Shown: positions 8,548-18,099 of the stretch, piece after piece
Numbering within the stretch: the first letter of the stretch is position 1
Layout: each line of letters begins with the position of its first letter
Assembly: GCF_025813715.1 (NCBI RefSeq)
Contig: NZ_CP107532.1
Span: forward strand, 3,922,001 to 3,986,000
Direction of reading: 5' to 3'
Source of the DNA: Methylobacterium sp. FF17
GTDB taxonomy: Bacteria; Pseudomonadota; Alphaproteobacteria; Rhizobiales; Beijerinckiaceae
DNA: 64,000 nt
Notes under the pieces: generated by a model
The model's input: only the letters and a program-made list of their open reading frames with translations
What the model was told of the DNA's origin: nothing
Databases searched by the model: none
Made by a program: the position numbers and the translations under genes

Positions 8548-10974
8548 ATGCGCTTCATCCTTCGTTTCTTCGGCTTCCTGTTCAGCGTGGGCGCGATGGT
8601 GTTCGTGCTCGGAGCGGCGGGGGCGGCGTTCTTCTACTGGAAGTTCAGCCAGGACCTGCCGGACCACGCCGCGCTCGCCAATTACGAGCCGCCGGTGATG
8701 AGCCGCGTTCACGCGGCGGACGGCTCGCTGCTCGCCGAATACGCCAGCGAGCGCCGGCTCTACCTGCCGATCCAGGCCATGCCCAAGGTCGTGGTCGCGG
8801 CCTTCCTCTCGGCCGAGGACAAGAACTTCTACAAGCATGGCGGCGTCGATCCGGAAGGGCTCGTGCGCGCCGCGCTGACCAACTTCATGAGCGGCAAGAA
8901 GCAGGGCGCCTCGACCATCACCCAGCAGGTGGCCAAGAACTTCCTGCTGTCGCCGGAGCAGACCCTGGAGCGCAAGGTCAAGGAGGCGCTGATCGCCTTC
9001 CGGATCGAGGCGGCCTACTCCAAGGACAAGATCCTCGAGCTCTACCTCAACGAGATCTTCCTCGGCACCATCGTGCCGGGCCGCAACCTGCACGGGGTCG
9101 CGGCGGCCGCGCTCGACTACTTCGGCAAGTCGGTCCACGAGTTGACGATCAACGAGGCAGCCTATCTCGCCGCCCTGCCGAAGGGCCCGAACAACTACCA
9201 CCCCTACCGCCAGACCCAGAAGGCGCTCGCCCGCCGCAACGAGATCATCGGTCTGATGGCCCAGAACGGGTACATCACGAAGGAAGAGGCCGAGGCCGCC
9301 CGCAAGATGCCGCTCGGGGTCAATCCCCGCGTCGCCTTCGCCAATGCCGCCAACGCCAACTACTTCACCGAGGAAGTCCGCCGCGAGATCGCCGAGCGCT
9401 ACGGCGAGAAGAAGCTCTACGAGGGCGGTCTCTCGGTGCGCGCGACCCTCGACCCGAAGATGCAGGCCTGGGCCCGCAAGTCCCTGGTGGACGGCCTGAT
9501 CCGCTACGACCAGTCCCATGGCTGGCGCGGGGCGCAGGCCAAGGTCGACCTCGTCGGCCGCGACTGGGGCTTGGCGGTCGCGGAGGTCTCCGGACTCGGC
9601 GACGTCGCCCCCTGGCGCCTCGCCGTGGTGCTGAGCACCACGGGCGGCGCCGCGCAGATCGGCCTGCAGCCGCGCCGTGAGGCCTCCGGTCAGGTCTCGA
9701 AGGACCGGGAGACCGGCACCATCGCGGCCGACGGCACCCGCTGGACCGGGCGCGCGCCCGCCGCTGCCCTGAACGCCGGGGACGTGGTCTACGTGGAGGC
9801 GATGGATGGCGGTCGCGGCCTCTACCGCCTGCGCCAGCGCCCCGAGGTCTCCGGCGCCATCGTGGCGATGGACCCCTATACGGGTCGCGTCCACGCCATG
9901 GTCGGCGGCTTCTCCTACGACGAGAGCCAGTTCAACCGCGCCACCCAGGCGATGCGCCAGCCCGGCTCGTCGTTCAAGCCGATCGTCTACTCGGCGGCCC
10001 TGGACAACGGCTACACCCCGTCCTCCATCGTGCAGGATTCGCCGATCACCATCGAGGCGGGCCCCGGCCAGGAGGCCTGGACGCCCTCGAACTACGATGG
10101 CAAGTCGGGCGGACCGCACACGCTGCGCTACGGCATCGAGCATTCGAAGAACCTGATGACGGTGCGGCTGGCCAAGGATGTCGGCATGCCGCTGATCGCG
10201 GAATATGCCCGCCGCTTCGGCGTCTACGACGACATGCTCCCCGTGCTGCCGATGTCGCTGGGTGCGGGCGAGACCACGGTGATGCGCATGGTCACCGCCT
10301 ACTCGATGCTGGCCAATGGCGGCCGGCGCATCCGCCCGACCCTGATCGACCGCATCCAGGACCGGGTCGGCGAGACCATCTACAAGCACGACAACCGCAA
10401 GTGCCTGGGCTGTGACGCCGACAAGTGGTCGGGCCAGGACGAGCCGAAGCTCGTGGACGATTCGGAGCAGGTGCTCGATCCGCTCACCGCCTACCAGATG
10501 ACCTCCATCATGGAGGGCGTGGTGCAGCGCGGCACCGCCACCATCCTGAAGCAGGTCGGCAAGCCGCTGGCCGGCAAGACCGGCACCACGAACGACGCCA
10601 AGGATGCGTGGTTCGTGGGCTTCTCGCCGGACCTGGCGGTCGGCGTCTATATCGGCTTCGACAAGCCGCGCTCGCTGGGGGACCGCGCCACCGGTGGCGG
10701 TCTCGCCGCGCCCATCGCCCTCGACTTCCTGAAGCAGGCGCTGAAGGACAAGCCGCCGACCCCGTTCCGCGTGCCCCCGGGCATCAAGCTGATCCGCGTC
10801 TCGGCCTCGTCCGGCATGCGGTCCGGCTCCGGCGAGGGCGGGGGCACGATCCTCGAAGCCTTCAAGCCGGGCACCGCGCCGCCGGACGCCTACGTCGCCG
10901 CCCCGCGGGAATCCGCCCCGGCCGCCGTGCCGGCGGATGCGGACCGCGCCGCCCAGGCGGGCGGGCTCTACTAA
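8548..10974 (+). CDS. mrcA: Penicillin-binding protein 1A (bifunctional glycosyltransferase/transpeptidase)
   Basis: An 808-residue class A PBP that polymerises and cross-links peptidoglycan. The start MRFILRFFGFLFSV at 8548 leads straight into the single membrane anchor (residues 4-30). The GT51 domain shows E90 in SAEDKNFYKHGGVD and the GASTITQQVAKN motif. An OB-like insert (about 320-440) separates it from the transpeptidase domain, which has the SxxK motif at S474-K477 (GSSFKP) and KTGTTND from K677. The C-terminal tail is Pro/Ala-rich. An upstream in-frame ATG at 8395 would give a 51-residue Arg-rich prefix and was rejected. Confidence 0.96.
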   Translation: MRFILRFFGFLFSVGAMVFVLGAAGAAFFYWKFSQDLPDHAALANYEPPVMSRVHAADGSLLAEYASERRLYLPIQAMPKVVVAAFLSAEDKNFYKHGGVDPEGLVRAALTNFMSGKKQGASTITQQVAKNFLLSPEQTLERKVKEALIAFRIEAAYSKDKILELYLNEIFLGTIVPGRNLHGVAAAALDYFGKSVHELTINEAAYLAALPKGPNNYHPYRQTQKALARRNEIIGLMAQNGYITKEEAEAARKMPLGVNPRVAFANAANANYFTEEVRREIAERYGEKKLYEGGLSVRATLDPKMQAWARKSLVDGLIRYDQSHGWRGAQAKVDLVGRDWGLAVAEVSGLGDVAPWRLAVVLSTTGGAAQIGLQPRREASGQVSKDRETGTIAADGTRWTGRAPAAALNAGDVVYVEAMDGGRGLYRLRQRPEVSGAIVAMDPYTGRVHAMVGGFSYDESQFNRATQAMRQPGSSFKPIVYSAALDNGYTPSSIVQDSPITIEAGPGQEAWTPSNYDGKSGGPHTLRYGIEHSKNLMTVRLAKDVGMPLIAEYARRFGVYDDMLPVLPMSLGAGETTVMRMVTAYSMLANGGRRIRPTLIDRIQDRVGETIYKHDNRKCLGCDADKWSGQDEPKLVDDSEQVLDPLTAYQMTSIMEGVVQRGTATILKQVGKPLAGKTGTTNDAKDAWFVGFSPDLAVGVYIGFDKPRSLGDRATGGGLAAPIALDFLKQALKDKPPTPFRVPPGIKLIRVSASSGMRSGSGEGGGTILEAFKPGTAPPDAYVAAPRESAPAAVPADADRAAQAGGLY

Positions 10975-11104
10975 AGTCCGCGCCTCCGAAGCGGACACCG
11001 ATCCGACACGGGAAAGCGCGCGAAAACAGAGACTTGGAGCCGCCCCCGATCGCAACGCGTTCGCGAGCAGCTCCGGCGGGCGACGGAGGAGGACGCGGCG
11101 TTCC

Positions 11105-13225
11105 TCAGAACCCCGCGCGAATCCCCCCGAAGACGCTGCGGCCCGCGCCCGGATAGAACGCCACCGGACCGCCGGCCACGCTCGCGGCATTGGTGACGAC
11201 CGAGATGTCCGAGACGTAGCGGGTGTCCGTCAGGTTGCGGGCATCCACGAACAGGGAGACGCCGTTGCGGAAGTCGAAGCCCGCCGCGACGTTGAAGACC
11301 GCGTAGCCCGGCACCTTCAGGGTGTTGGCGTGGTCCGCGAAGGCGCCGTGCGGCACCCAGTCCACGGACGGGCTGACGTGGAAGCCCGCGCTGTCGCGAT
11401 AGGTCAGCACGCTCCGCAGCACGTCGGCGGGGATGCCGGCGATCCGGTTGTCGGCAAAGACCGGATCGCGCACGAAGCGGAAGTCGTTGTGGGTCCAGAT
11501 CTGCGAGACGGTGAGCCCGTCGCCGCGGCTGATCACGTTTCCGGCGAGGTCGAGGGAGATGGCCGCCTCCACGCCCTGGTGACGGGTGCGCGGGGCGTTG
11601 AAGGTCGCCGCCGGAATGTTCAGGCCGGGATCGATCGAGAAATTGATCAGTTCGTCCCGGACCTCCGAGCGATAGAGCGTCACGTCCCAGGAGAGCCGGT
11701 CGATCCGCCCCCGCGTCCCGGCCTCGTAGGTCACGGCGCGCTGGGCCCGCAGCGGCACGAAGGTGGTGTTCAGCGTGTTCGTCTGCACGAGGTCGGAGAA
11801 GTCCGGCACGTCGCGGGACCGCGTGATGTCGCCGAAGACCTGGATCTCGGGCAGCGGCTGCCAGAGCAGGCCGATCTTCGGGTTGAGGCCCGCATAGGTC
11901 TCCTCGGCGAAGGCGGGGAGTCGATTGGCGCCGGTAAAGCCGCCCTTGTTGCTGTAGGTGCGATTCGACGAGAACGCCTTGGCGCCGGTCATGAGTGCAA
12001 CATCCGGCAGGAACCAGAACCGGTTCTCGCCATACGCCTCGTAGTTTGATGCACTCTGGACCGCACGCAGCGTCTGCGCGCCGCGCTGGCCCGCGACGTT
12101 GACGAACTGCAGCGCCGAGTTCTGTCCGGCGAAGGCGCGCAGGCCGAGGATCGTGTCGTTGCGGTAGCCCGCGATGTCGAAGCTGCCGGCCCAGTGCGGG
12201 GCGATGCCGTAGGTCCAGCCGTCCTGGTCGATGACCTGGAAGATCGGATGGTAGAGCGACTTGTGGATCGCCCAGGTATCGATGTCGAGCTTGCCGACAT
12301 CGAGCGCGAAGGAGGTGCGGTTGGCGATCCGCTCGGTCTCGACCTTGCGGGACTGGTTGCCCGCGATCGCGCTGGGGTTGGCGAGGGTCGGGTTGTTCAG
12401 GGCGTTGAACAGGCTCAGCGTACCCGGCAGTTTCTGGTCGGTCAGATAGATGCCGGCATAGAACCGTGTCTCAATGCCGGGGGCGAGCTGGTATCCGAGA
12501 TTGGCGTTGAAGTTCTGCGTGCGCTGGGTCTCGTGGTCCCGGTAGCCGTCGGAATTCGTGATCGTGCCATTGATCAGGACATCCACCGGTCCTGAGACCC
12601 GCGAGACCTGGAAGTTCTCCCGGATGGTGTTGAATGACCCGCCATCGATCCGCAGGATATTCGGCGCGAGGGCCGTCAGGGCCGTCGGCGTGACGAAATT
12701 GATCGCGCCGCCGAGCGTCGTCGCCCCGAAGGTGAGGGCGTTGCCGCCCTTGTAGACCTCGATCGACCGAAGCCCCAGGGGATCGATCTGATAGAAGTCC
12801 CCACTGCCGTCCGCGAGGTTGATCGGGATGCCGTCCTGCAGGAGCTCGAGCCCGCGCAGGTGGAAGCCGCGCGAGATGCCCGAGCCGCGCACCGAGAGGC
12901 GCAGTTCCTGGCCGTAGCGCTCCTGCACGTAGACACCCGGCACCTCCTTGAGGGTATCGCGCAGGGTGTTGGCGTAGCGGTCCTGAAAATCCTGCGCATC
13001 GACGAAGGCGACGGAGCCGACGGTGGCGTTCACCGTCGCGCGCTGCGCCGCCACGCTCGGCACGGTGAGGGAGCCGGCCGCGACTCCCTCGACACTGAGT
13101 TCGGAGAGGGTCGCGGCAGCGCTCTCCTGGCCCCCGGCCGGGGCGGCCGGAAGCGCGAGGAGCGAGACACCGGCGAGACCCGCCAGGATCGAGATGGGCG
13201 GGCGAAAGGGCAGGGGAGCGGACAT
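11105..13225 (-). CDS. TonB-dependent outer-membrane receptor, probably metal uptake
   Basis: A 706-residue outer-membrane receptor with a signal peptide (residues 1-32), a plug domain (about 65-190: DTLKEVPGVYVQERYG, LSVRGSGISRGFHLRG, IEVYKGGNALTFGATTLGGAINFV) and a 22-strand-type barrel that ends in the outer-membrane signature GGIRAGF with terminal Phe. The plug resembles the FecA/siderophore receptor group. It is the last gene of a minus-strand set with a YcnI-PCuAC fusion and a DUF2946 protein, a context that points to copper or a copper chelate rather than iron. That substrate is inferred from neighbours only. Confidence 0.9.
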   Translation of the reverse strand: MSAPLPFRPPISILAGLAGVSLLALPAAPAGGQESAAATLSELSVEGVAAGSLTVPSVAAQRATVNATVGSVAFVDAQDFQDRYANTLRDTLKEVPGVYVQERYGQELRLSVRGSGISRGFHLRGLELLQDGIPINLADGSGDFYQIDPLGLRSIEVYKGGNALTFGATTLGGAINFVTPTALTALAPNILRIDGGSFNTIRENFQVSRVSGPVDVLINGTITNSDGYRDHETQRTQNFNANLGYQLAPGIETRFYAGIYLTDQKLPGTLSLFNALNNPTLANPSAIAGNQSRKVETERIANRTSFALDVGKLDIDTWAIHKSLYHPIFQVIDQDGWTYGIAPHWAGSFDIAGYRNDTILGLRAFAGQNSALQFVNVAGQRGAQTLRAVQSASNYEAYGENRFWFLPDVALMTGAKAFSSNRTYSNKGGFTGANRLPAFAEETYAGLNPKIGLLWQPLPEIQVFGDITRSRDVPDFSDLVQTNTLNTTFVPLRAQRAVTYEAGTRGRIDRLSWDVTLYRSEVRDELINFSIDPGLNIPAATFNAPRTRHQGVEAAISLDLAGNVISRGDGLTVSQIWTHNDFRFVRDPVFADNRIAGIPADVLRSVLTYRDSAGFHVSPSVDWVPHGAFADHANTLKVPGYAVFNVAAGFDFRNGVSLFVDARNLTDTRYVSDISVVTNAASVAGGPVAFYPGAGRSVFGGIRAGF

Positions 13226-13343
13226 GGGAACGGGCTCCGGATCATGGGTCCACGCTCCGCGCCATGGCGAAGGAACCCGGCATGATCCCGGTGGAGGAAG
13301 GGGCAGAGGTGTGACGCGGCGCTGCGCGCTGATTCGCGCCGGC

Positions 13344-13365
13344 CGCCCCCGGGGATTCGGGGGCG
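13344..13365 (-). terminator. Intercistronic hairpin between copper chaperone and receptor genes
   Basis: A perfect 8-bp stem (CGCCCCCG with CGGGGGCG) with a 6-base loop sits just downstream of the YcnI-PCuAC stop codon. There is no T run. It may attenuate read-through into the receptor gene or protect the upstream mRNA. Confidence 0.35.
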
Positions 13366-13375
13366 AACCGCGACG

Positions 13376-14359
13376 TCAGTGGTCGTGATGACCCGGGGTG
13401 GCCGAGGCGGGGGCGCCGGGCTTCATCGCGCCGATCGGTGCGACGCTGAAGCTCACCGGCACGGTCCCGGCCCGCTCGAAGGTGAGCGTACCCGGGATGA
13501 CCTCGCCGGCCTTCGGCGCGCCCGAGAGGTCCTCGAACATGAGGTGCAGGCCGCCGGGCTTCAGTTCCACGGTTTCGCCGGGCTTGATGGTGAGCCCACC
13601 GTCCACCGGCGCCATCTTCATCACGCCGCCCTCCACGCTCATGGTGTGGATCGCGCCCCGCGCGGCGAGCGGGATCGAGGCGCCGGTGAGCCGGTCCGCC
13701 TGCGTGCCGGTATTGGTCACCCGGACATAGCCGCCCGCCACCTTGGCGCCGCCGGGCGTCGCACGCATCCAGGGCATCTCGATGCTGAGGTCCCCGGCCT
13801 TCACGTTCGACGCGGGTGCGGGCGCGGCCTTGGCCGCAGCGGCCACCACCCGGACGCCTGGAGCAGGGGATTTCAGGGCATGCGCGTCCTGTCCGGCCGC
13901 CGGGATCTCGCTCCATCGGTACTGGCCCTTGGCGCAATCCTGCTCGATGGGAAAGTACACCGTGCTGCCCGGCGCGAAGGCATCGGTGACACGGGCGAAG
14001 AACGTGAACTCGTCGACCTGATCGTCGGGCAGGCTGCCGCCGGTCCAGGTGATGGTCTTCACGCCCTCGCGGATGTCACCGTGGAAATACGGATAGGCCT
14101 TGGCGTAGGCGCCCTTCTCGGTGCTCACCGTCCAGCCGGGCTTCGGCATCGGCTTGGCGCCGACCACCCCCTCGGGGATGGTGACGCGGACGCGGGTGGT
14201 GGGCTCGCCGTCGCAGCCATGGGTGATCTGCACCACGCCGCGATAGCTGGCATTAGGGCTCGCCTCCTTGCGCTCGAGGGTGGCATGCGCGAGGGCGCCG
14301 GAGGTGGACAGGCAGAGGAGGAGGCCGGCGAGACGCTCGGCCCGGGCAATCCGGTTCAT
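13376..14359 (-). CDS. YcnI (DUF1775)-PCuAC fusion, periplasmic copper-binding protein
   Basis: A 327-residue exported protein joining two copper-handling domains that are often separate. The signal peptide should be cut after SGALA, leaving His at the mature N-terminus, as in YcnI, which binds Cu(II) with its terminal histidine. The DUF1775 domain covers about residues 25-165 (ITHGCDGEPTTRVRVTIPEG). After an Ala-rich linker, a PCuAC domain (about 190-310) has the Met/His set IHTM, MKM and HLM expected of Cu(I) ligands. The C-terminus ends in the His-rich PGHHDH. It lies between the DUF2946 gene (46 bases upstream) and the TonB receptor. Likely role: periplasmic copper chaperone, perhaps for cytochrome oxidase. 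Confidence 0.92.
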   Translation of the reverse strand: MNRIARAERLAGLLLCLSTSGALAHATLERKEASPNASYRGVVQITHGCDGEPTTRVRVTIPEGVVGAKPMPKPGWTVSTEKGAYAKAYPYFHGDIREGVKTITWTGGSLPDDQVDEFTFFARVTDAFAPGSTVYFPIEQDCAKGQYRWSEIPAAGQDAHALKSPAPGVRVVAAAAKAAPAPASNVKAGDLSIEMPWMRATPGGAKVAGGYVRVTNTGTQADRLTGASIPLAARGAIHTMSVEGGVMKMAPVDGGLTIKPGETVELKPGGLHLMFEDLSGAPKAGEVIPGTLTFERAGTVPVSFSVAPIGAMKPGAPASATPGHHDH

Positions 14360-14404
14360 GATGTGCGGTCCGCGTTCTGAAAGGATCGGGGAAGGGCGAT
14401 CGGC

Positions 14405-14830
14405 TCAGACGACGGGGGGACCGCGCGGATGGGCGATCGTGCCGGGCGGCCCGCGCGCCGAGACGAGGGCCTCGGGGCGCCAGGCGAGGCGCACCGCCTC
14501 GCGGGACGGCCAGGCGACGATCCGGGTCGCGGGCTCGGGCAGAAGACCGAGGAGGACGGAGCCCGGCACCGTGCAGCAGGGCGGATGCGCGTGATGCCCG
14601 GAATCGGGTGTTCCGGCTCCGGAGGCGGCCGCGCCGTCGCCGTCGTACTGCCCGAGACAGAGCACCCCGTGCCCGACCGGCTGGGTCGAGGGCACCAGCC
14701 CGCCGAGCACCGCGTGCAGCACGAACGCATAGAGCGCGATCACCGCCGTGACCGCGCGAAGGGGCTGCACGCGTCTGCCTTCTGCTCGGGACGGGGCGAG
14801 AATCATCGTCGCTCGGCTTAGAGGAACCAT
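14405..14830 (-). CDS. DUF2946-type small membrane or periplasmic protein of a copper cluster
   Basis: A 141-residue protein with one hydrophobic segment (about residues 25-45, AVTAVIALYAFVLHAVLGGL) and a Cys/His-rich stretch (CLGQYDGDG, then GHHAHPPCC). Layout and context match DUF2946 proteins, which occur in copper loci and have no firmly assigned function. The start is uncertain: ATG at 14830 or at 14806 (MILAPSRAEG). It appears to be the first gene of the minus-strand set with the YcnI-PCuAC fusion and the TonB receptor. Confidence 0.7.
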   Translation of the reverse strand: MVPLSRATMILAPSRAEGRRVQPLRAVTAVIALYAFVLHAVLGGLVPSTQPVGHGVLCLGQYDGDGAAASGAGTPDSGHHAHPPCCTVPGSVLLGLLPEPATRIVAWPSREAVRLAWRPEALVSARGPPGTIAHPRGPPVV

Positions 14831-15071
14831 CACAGTTTCGCCATGCCCGTCGCCGCGCGCAAGGCGGTGCTGTGGCGCACGGGTCGCAGTCGAGGGCCCA
14901 TGAGCGGGGAGAACGGGGACAAGCGACCCAACGCCACAATGTGGCCGGGTCGCCATGAGTTCTTAACCGCACCCCGACACGTTCGCGGCACGGGGAATCC
15001 GAAGGTCCGGCACGCCGGGATCCCGGATGCCACATGCCGCTGTTCGTAAATCAGATCAGAGTTCACGTCCG

Positions 15072-16370
15072 ATGCTGAAACAGGCTTTCCACACCCGCTC
15101 GCTCGGCTTCGCACTGCTCGCATCGGCGACCGTCCTCGGTTCGTCCGCGATGGCGCGCGAGGCCGGCGGCTTTGCCCAGGCCGAATGGGCGCAGGATTAC
15201 GCGTCGCCCGCCACCATGCAGGTGCAGCGCTCCTCGACGCCGATCCTGTCGCCGCAGACCGTGGCGGCCACCGAGCAGATGATCGAGCGCTACCGCGACA
15301 TCGTCAATCGCGGCGGCTGGAAGCCGGTCTCGGGTGCAGACCGCCTGCGGGTCGGTTCCAAGGGCCCGGCAGTGGCCGCCCTGCGCCAGCGCCTGATCAC
15401 CACCGGCGACCTCGACCCGGCCTCGGGCGGAAGCGGCGTGTACGATTCCTACGTCGCGGCCGGCGTGAAGCGCTTCCAGGCTCGTCACGGCCTGAGCCAG
15501 ACCGGTGCCATGACCCAGACCACGCAGGCCGCCATGAACGTGCCGGCCGACGTGCGCCTGCACCAGCTCGAGATCAACGTGGTGCGCCTGCGCTCCTATG
15601 CGGGCAACCTCGGCAACCGCTTCGTGATCACGAACATCCCCGCCGCCCTGGTGCAGACGGTGGAGAACGGCCAGGTCGTGACCCTGCACGCCGCCGGCGT
15701 CGGCAAGATCGACCGTCAGTCGCCGATCATGAACACCAAGGCGACGCAGATCAATTTCAACCCCTTCTGGACGGTCCCGGCTTCCATCGTGAAGAAGGAC
15801 CTCATCCCCAAGATGCAGAAGGATCCGACCTACCTCACCGAGAACAAGATCCGCATCTTCGCCGGTGACAACGAGATCTCGCCCGCTTCCGTGAACTGGA
15901 ACTCGGACGAGGGCACGCGCTACCGCTACCGTCAGGATTCGGGCGCCGACTTCAACTCGATGGGCATCGTGCGCATCAACATCCCGAACCCGCACGGCGT
16001 GTTCATGCACGACACGAACTCGAAGGGTGTCTACGGCGACGACTTCCGCTTCATCTCGTCGGGCTGCGTCCGCGTGCAGAACGTGCGCGAGTACATCACC
16101 TGGCTGCTCAAGGACACGCCCGGCTGGGGCCGTGACCAGGTCGAGCAGGCGATCGAGAGCGGCAAGCGCGTCGACGCCACCCTGTCCAGCCCGGTCCCGG
16201 TCTACTGGACCTACATCACGGCCTGGTCGACCCCGGACGGGCTCGTGCAGTTCCGCGACGACATCTATAAGCGCGACGGTGTGAACGTGCCCTCGACCCT
16301 CTCGGCTCCGACCCCGGTCGCGAGCGCCGAATCGGTTCCGAGCTTCGAGCCGGGCGACGAGGAGAACTAA
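15072..16370 (+). CDS. L,D-transpeptidase with peptidoglycan-binding domain
   Basis: A 432-residue exported murein-modifying enzyme. Residues 1-30 form a signal peptide (MLKQAFHTRSLGFALLASAT, then SAMA). A PG_binding_1 domain (about 100-170, VGSKGPAVAALRQRLITTGD) precedes a YkuD catalytic domain with the HDTNSKGVYG histidine and the nucleophile C332 in ISSGCVRVQN. The layout with a long insert in the catalytic domain is that of the YcbB/LdtD group. It would form 3-3 cross-links or attach proteins to the wall, a major activity in Hyphomicrobiales. It ends at a strong terminator. Confidence 0.94.
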   Translation: MLKQAFHTRSLGFALLASATVLGSSAMAREAGGFAQAEWAQDYASPATMQVQRSSTPILSPQTVAATEQMIERYRDIVNRGGWKPVSGADRLRVGSKGPAVAALRQRLITTGDLDPASGGSGVYDSYVAAGVKRFQARHGLSQTGAMTQTTQAAMNVPADVRLHQLEINVVRLRSYAGNLGNRFVITNIPAALVQTVENGQVVTLHAAGVGKIDRQSPIMNTKATQINFNPFWTVPASIVKKDLIPKMQKDPTYLTENKIRIFAGDNEISPASVNWNSDEGTRYRYRQDSGADFNSMGIVRINIPNPHGVFMHDTNSKGVYGDDFRFISSGCVRVQNVREYITWLLKDTPGWGRDQVEQAIESGKRVDATLSSPVPVYWTYITAWSTPDGLVQFRDDIYKRDGVNVPSTLSAPTPVASAESVPSFEPGDEEN

Positions 16371-16381
16371 GCTTCTCCCAC

Positions 16382-16415
16382 CTGGATACCGGCAAGCACT
16401 GGATACCGGCAAGCA
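16382..16415. repeat. Perfect 17-bp tandem duplication
   Basis: The unit CTGGATACCGGCAAGCA occurs twice head to tail between the L,D-transpeptidase stop codon and its terminator. It looks like a recent slippage duplication in the 3' untranslated region. Confidence 0.9.
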
Positions 16416-16422
16416 GAAGCAG

Positions 16423-16450
16423 GGCCCGCGCCGGAGGCGCGGGCCTTTCT
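16423..16450 (+). terminator. Rho-independent terminator of the L,D-transpeptidase gene
   Basis: A perfect 10-bp stem (GGCCCGCGCC with GGCGCGGGCC), 3-base loop, followed by TTTCT. Confidence 0.85.
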
Positions 16451-16574
16451 GCGTCGTGGAAGCCGAGTTTGGCGCGCAGATGCGACGCCACGACACGGTC
16501 ACGGCAGTTGTCGGTCTGCCGCCTCGACGCTCTGTGCTGAATTTTTTTGAGCGTGTGCACAAAAATGCCTGTGC

Positions 16575-16603
16575 TTGGCCTGGGAAGCCGGCGCGTGTAG
16601 TAA
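16575..16603 (+). promoter_or_regulatory. Candidate promoter of glyA
   Basis: TTGGCC, a 17-base spacer and TAGTAA lie 77 bases before the glyA start codon. The remaining part of the 309-base gap (16371-16679) holds the tandem repeat, the terminator and an A/T run near 16540; no riboswitch fold was recognised. Confidence 0.4.
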
Positions 16604-16679
16604 TCCAGCCTTCGAACGCCCGCCCGCCAACGCCAGCGGATTACGGGTGCGTCCGCCCGTTCAACAATCGAGGCTTTTC

Positions 16680-17984
16680 ATGAGCGCCGGTACCGCTGCC
16701 GACAAGCACTTCTCCAACTCGTTCTTCGCCGCGCCCCTCACGGAAGCGGACCCGGAGATCGCCCAGGCGGTGGCCCTGGAACTCGGCCGCCAGCAGCATG
16801 AGATCGAGCTGATCGCCTCCGAGAACATCGTCTCGCGCGCCGTGCTCGAAGCGCAGGGCTCGGTGCTCACCAACAAGTACGCCGAGGGTTATCCGGGTCG
16901 CCGCTACTATGGCGGCTGCCAGTTCGTGGACATCGCCGAGAACCTCGCCATCGAGCGCGCCAAGCGCCTGTTCGACTGCGGCTTCGCCAACGTGCAGCCG
17001 AATTCCGGCTCCCAGGCGAACCAGGGCGTCTTCATGGCCCTGATGCAGCCGGGCGACACCTTCCTGGGCCTCGACCTCGCCGCCGGCGGCCACCTCACCC
17101 ACGGCGCCCCGCCGAACGTCTCGGGCAAGTGGTTCAAGCCCGTCTCCTACACCGTGCGCCGCGACGATCAGCGCATCGACATGGAGCAGGTCGAGCGTCT
17201 CGCCCACGAGCACAAGCCCAAGGTGATCATCGCCGGCGGCTCGGGCTATCCGCGCCACTGGGACTTCGCCAAGTTCCGCGAGATCGCGGACGCGGTCGGC
17301 GCCTACTTCTTCGTGGATGCCGCGCACTTCGCCGGCCTGATCGCGGCCGGCGTGCACCCGTCGCCGTTCCCGCATGCCCACGTGGTCACCTCGACCACGC
17401 ACAAGACCCTGCGCGGCCCGCGCGGCGGCATCATCCTCACGAACGACGAGGCGCTCGCCAAGAAGTTCAACTCGGCGATCTTCCCGGGCCTCCAGGGCGG
17501 CCCGCTCATGCACGTCATCGCCGGCAAGGCGGTCGCCTTCGGCGAGGCCCTCAAGCCCGAGTTCAAGATCTACGCCAAGCAGGTCATCGAGAACGCCAAG
17601 GCGCTCGCCGACACCCTGATGTCGGGCGGCTACGACATCACCTCGGGCGGCACCGACAACCACCTCATGCTGGTGGACCTGACCAAGAAGGGCCTCACCG
17701 GCAAGGCGGCGGAAGCCGCTCTCAGCCGCGCCGACATCACCTGCAACAAGAACGGCGTGCCCTTCGACACGCAGAAGCCCACCATCACGTCGGGCATCCG
17801 GCTCGGTACCCCGGCCGGCACCTCGCGCGGCTTCGGCGTGGCCGAGTTCAAGCAGATCGGCGGCCTGATCGTCGAGGTGCTCGACGGCCTCGTGGCCAAG
17901 GGCGAGGGCGGCGATGCCACCGTCGAGGCCAGCGTGAAGGAGCGCGTGCACGCCCTCACCGGCCGGTTCCCGATCTACGGTTGA
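16680..17984 (+). CDS. glyA: Serine hydroxymethyltransferase
   Basis: A 434-residue PLP enzyme that interconverts serine and glycine with transfer of the one-carbon unit to tetrahydrofolate; it is also central to the serine cycle of methylotrophs. Family marks include [24 protein letters not shown], and the PLP lysine K242 in [15 protein letters not shown]. Length and full-length similarity are standard. The start [11 protein letters not shown] fits the family; an upstream in-frame start (16575) would add 35 unlike residues. It heads the nrdR-rib-nusB-thiL neighbourhood but is separated from it by two terminators. Confidence 0.97.
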   Translation: MSAGTAADKHFSNSFFAAPLTEADPEIAQAVALELGRQQHEIELIASENIVSRAVLEAQGSVLTNKYAEGYPGRRYYGGCQFVDIAENLAIERAKRLFDCGFANVQPNSGSQANQGVFMALMQPGDTFLGLDLAAGGHLTHGAPPNVSGKWFKPVSYTVRRDDQRIDMEQVERLAHEHKPKVIIAGGSGYPRHWDFAKFREIADAVGAYFFVDAAHFAGLIAAGVHPSPFPHAHVVTSTTHKTLRGPRGGIILTNDEALAKKFNSAIFPGLQGGPLMHVIAGKAVAFGEALKPEFKIYAKQVIENAKALADTLMSGGYDITSGGTDNHLMLVDLTKKGLTGKAAEAALSRADITCNKNGVPFDTQKPTITSGIRLGTPAGTSRGFGVAEFKQIGGLIVEVLDGLVAKGEGGDATVEASVKERVHALTGRFPIYG

Positions 17985-17998
17985 GGCACGATGCCAGA

Positions 17999-18024
17999 GC
18001 GGGGCGCTTGAAGAAGCGCCCCGC
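17999..18024 (+). terminator. Hairpin after glyA
   Basis: A perfect 11-bp stem (GCGGGGCGCTT with AAGCGCCCCGC) with a 4-base loop GAAG, 14 bases after the glyA stop. No T run follows, but a second hairpin with one comes 15 bases later. Confidence 0.65.
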
Positions 18025-18038
18025 ACCATGCCATGCAG

Positions 18039-18070
18039 CGGCCGTGGACCTTCGGGTCCGCGGCCGTTTT
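18039..18070 (+). terminator. Rho-independent terminator after glyA
   Basis: A 12-bp stem (CGGCCGTGGACC with GGTCCGCGGCCG, one G-T pair) closed by a stable TTCG tetraloop and followed by TTTT. With the hairpin just before it, this makes a double terminator between glyA and nrdR. Confidence 0.85.
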
Positions 18071-18099
18071 CATGTGTGTCAGTCCCAGGTGTCCGTCCG

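Noticed and set aside
16371..16679. Glycine or folate riboswitch before glyA
   Set aside because: No aptamer consensus could be recognised; only a terminator, a tandem repeat and a candidate promoter are seen.
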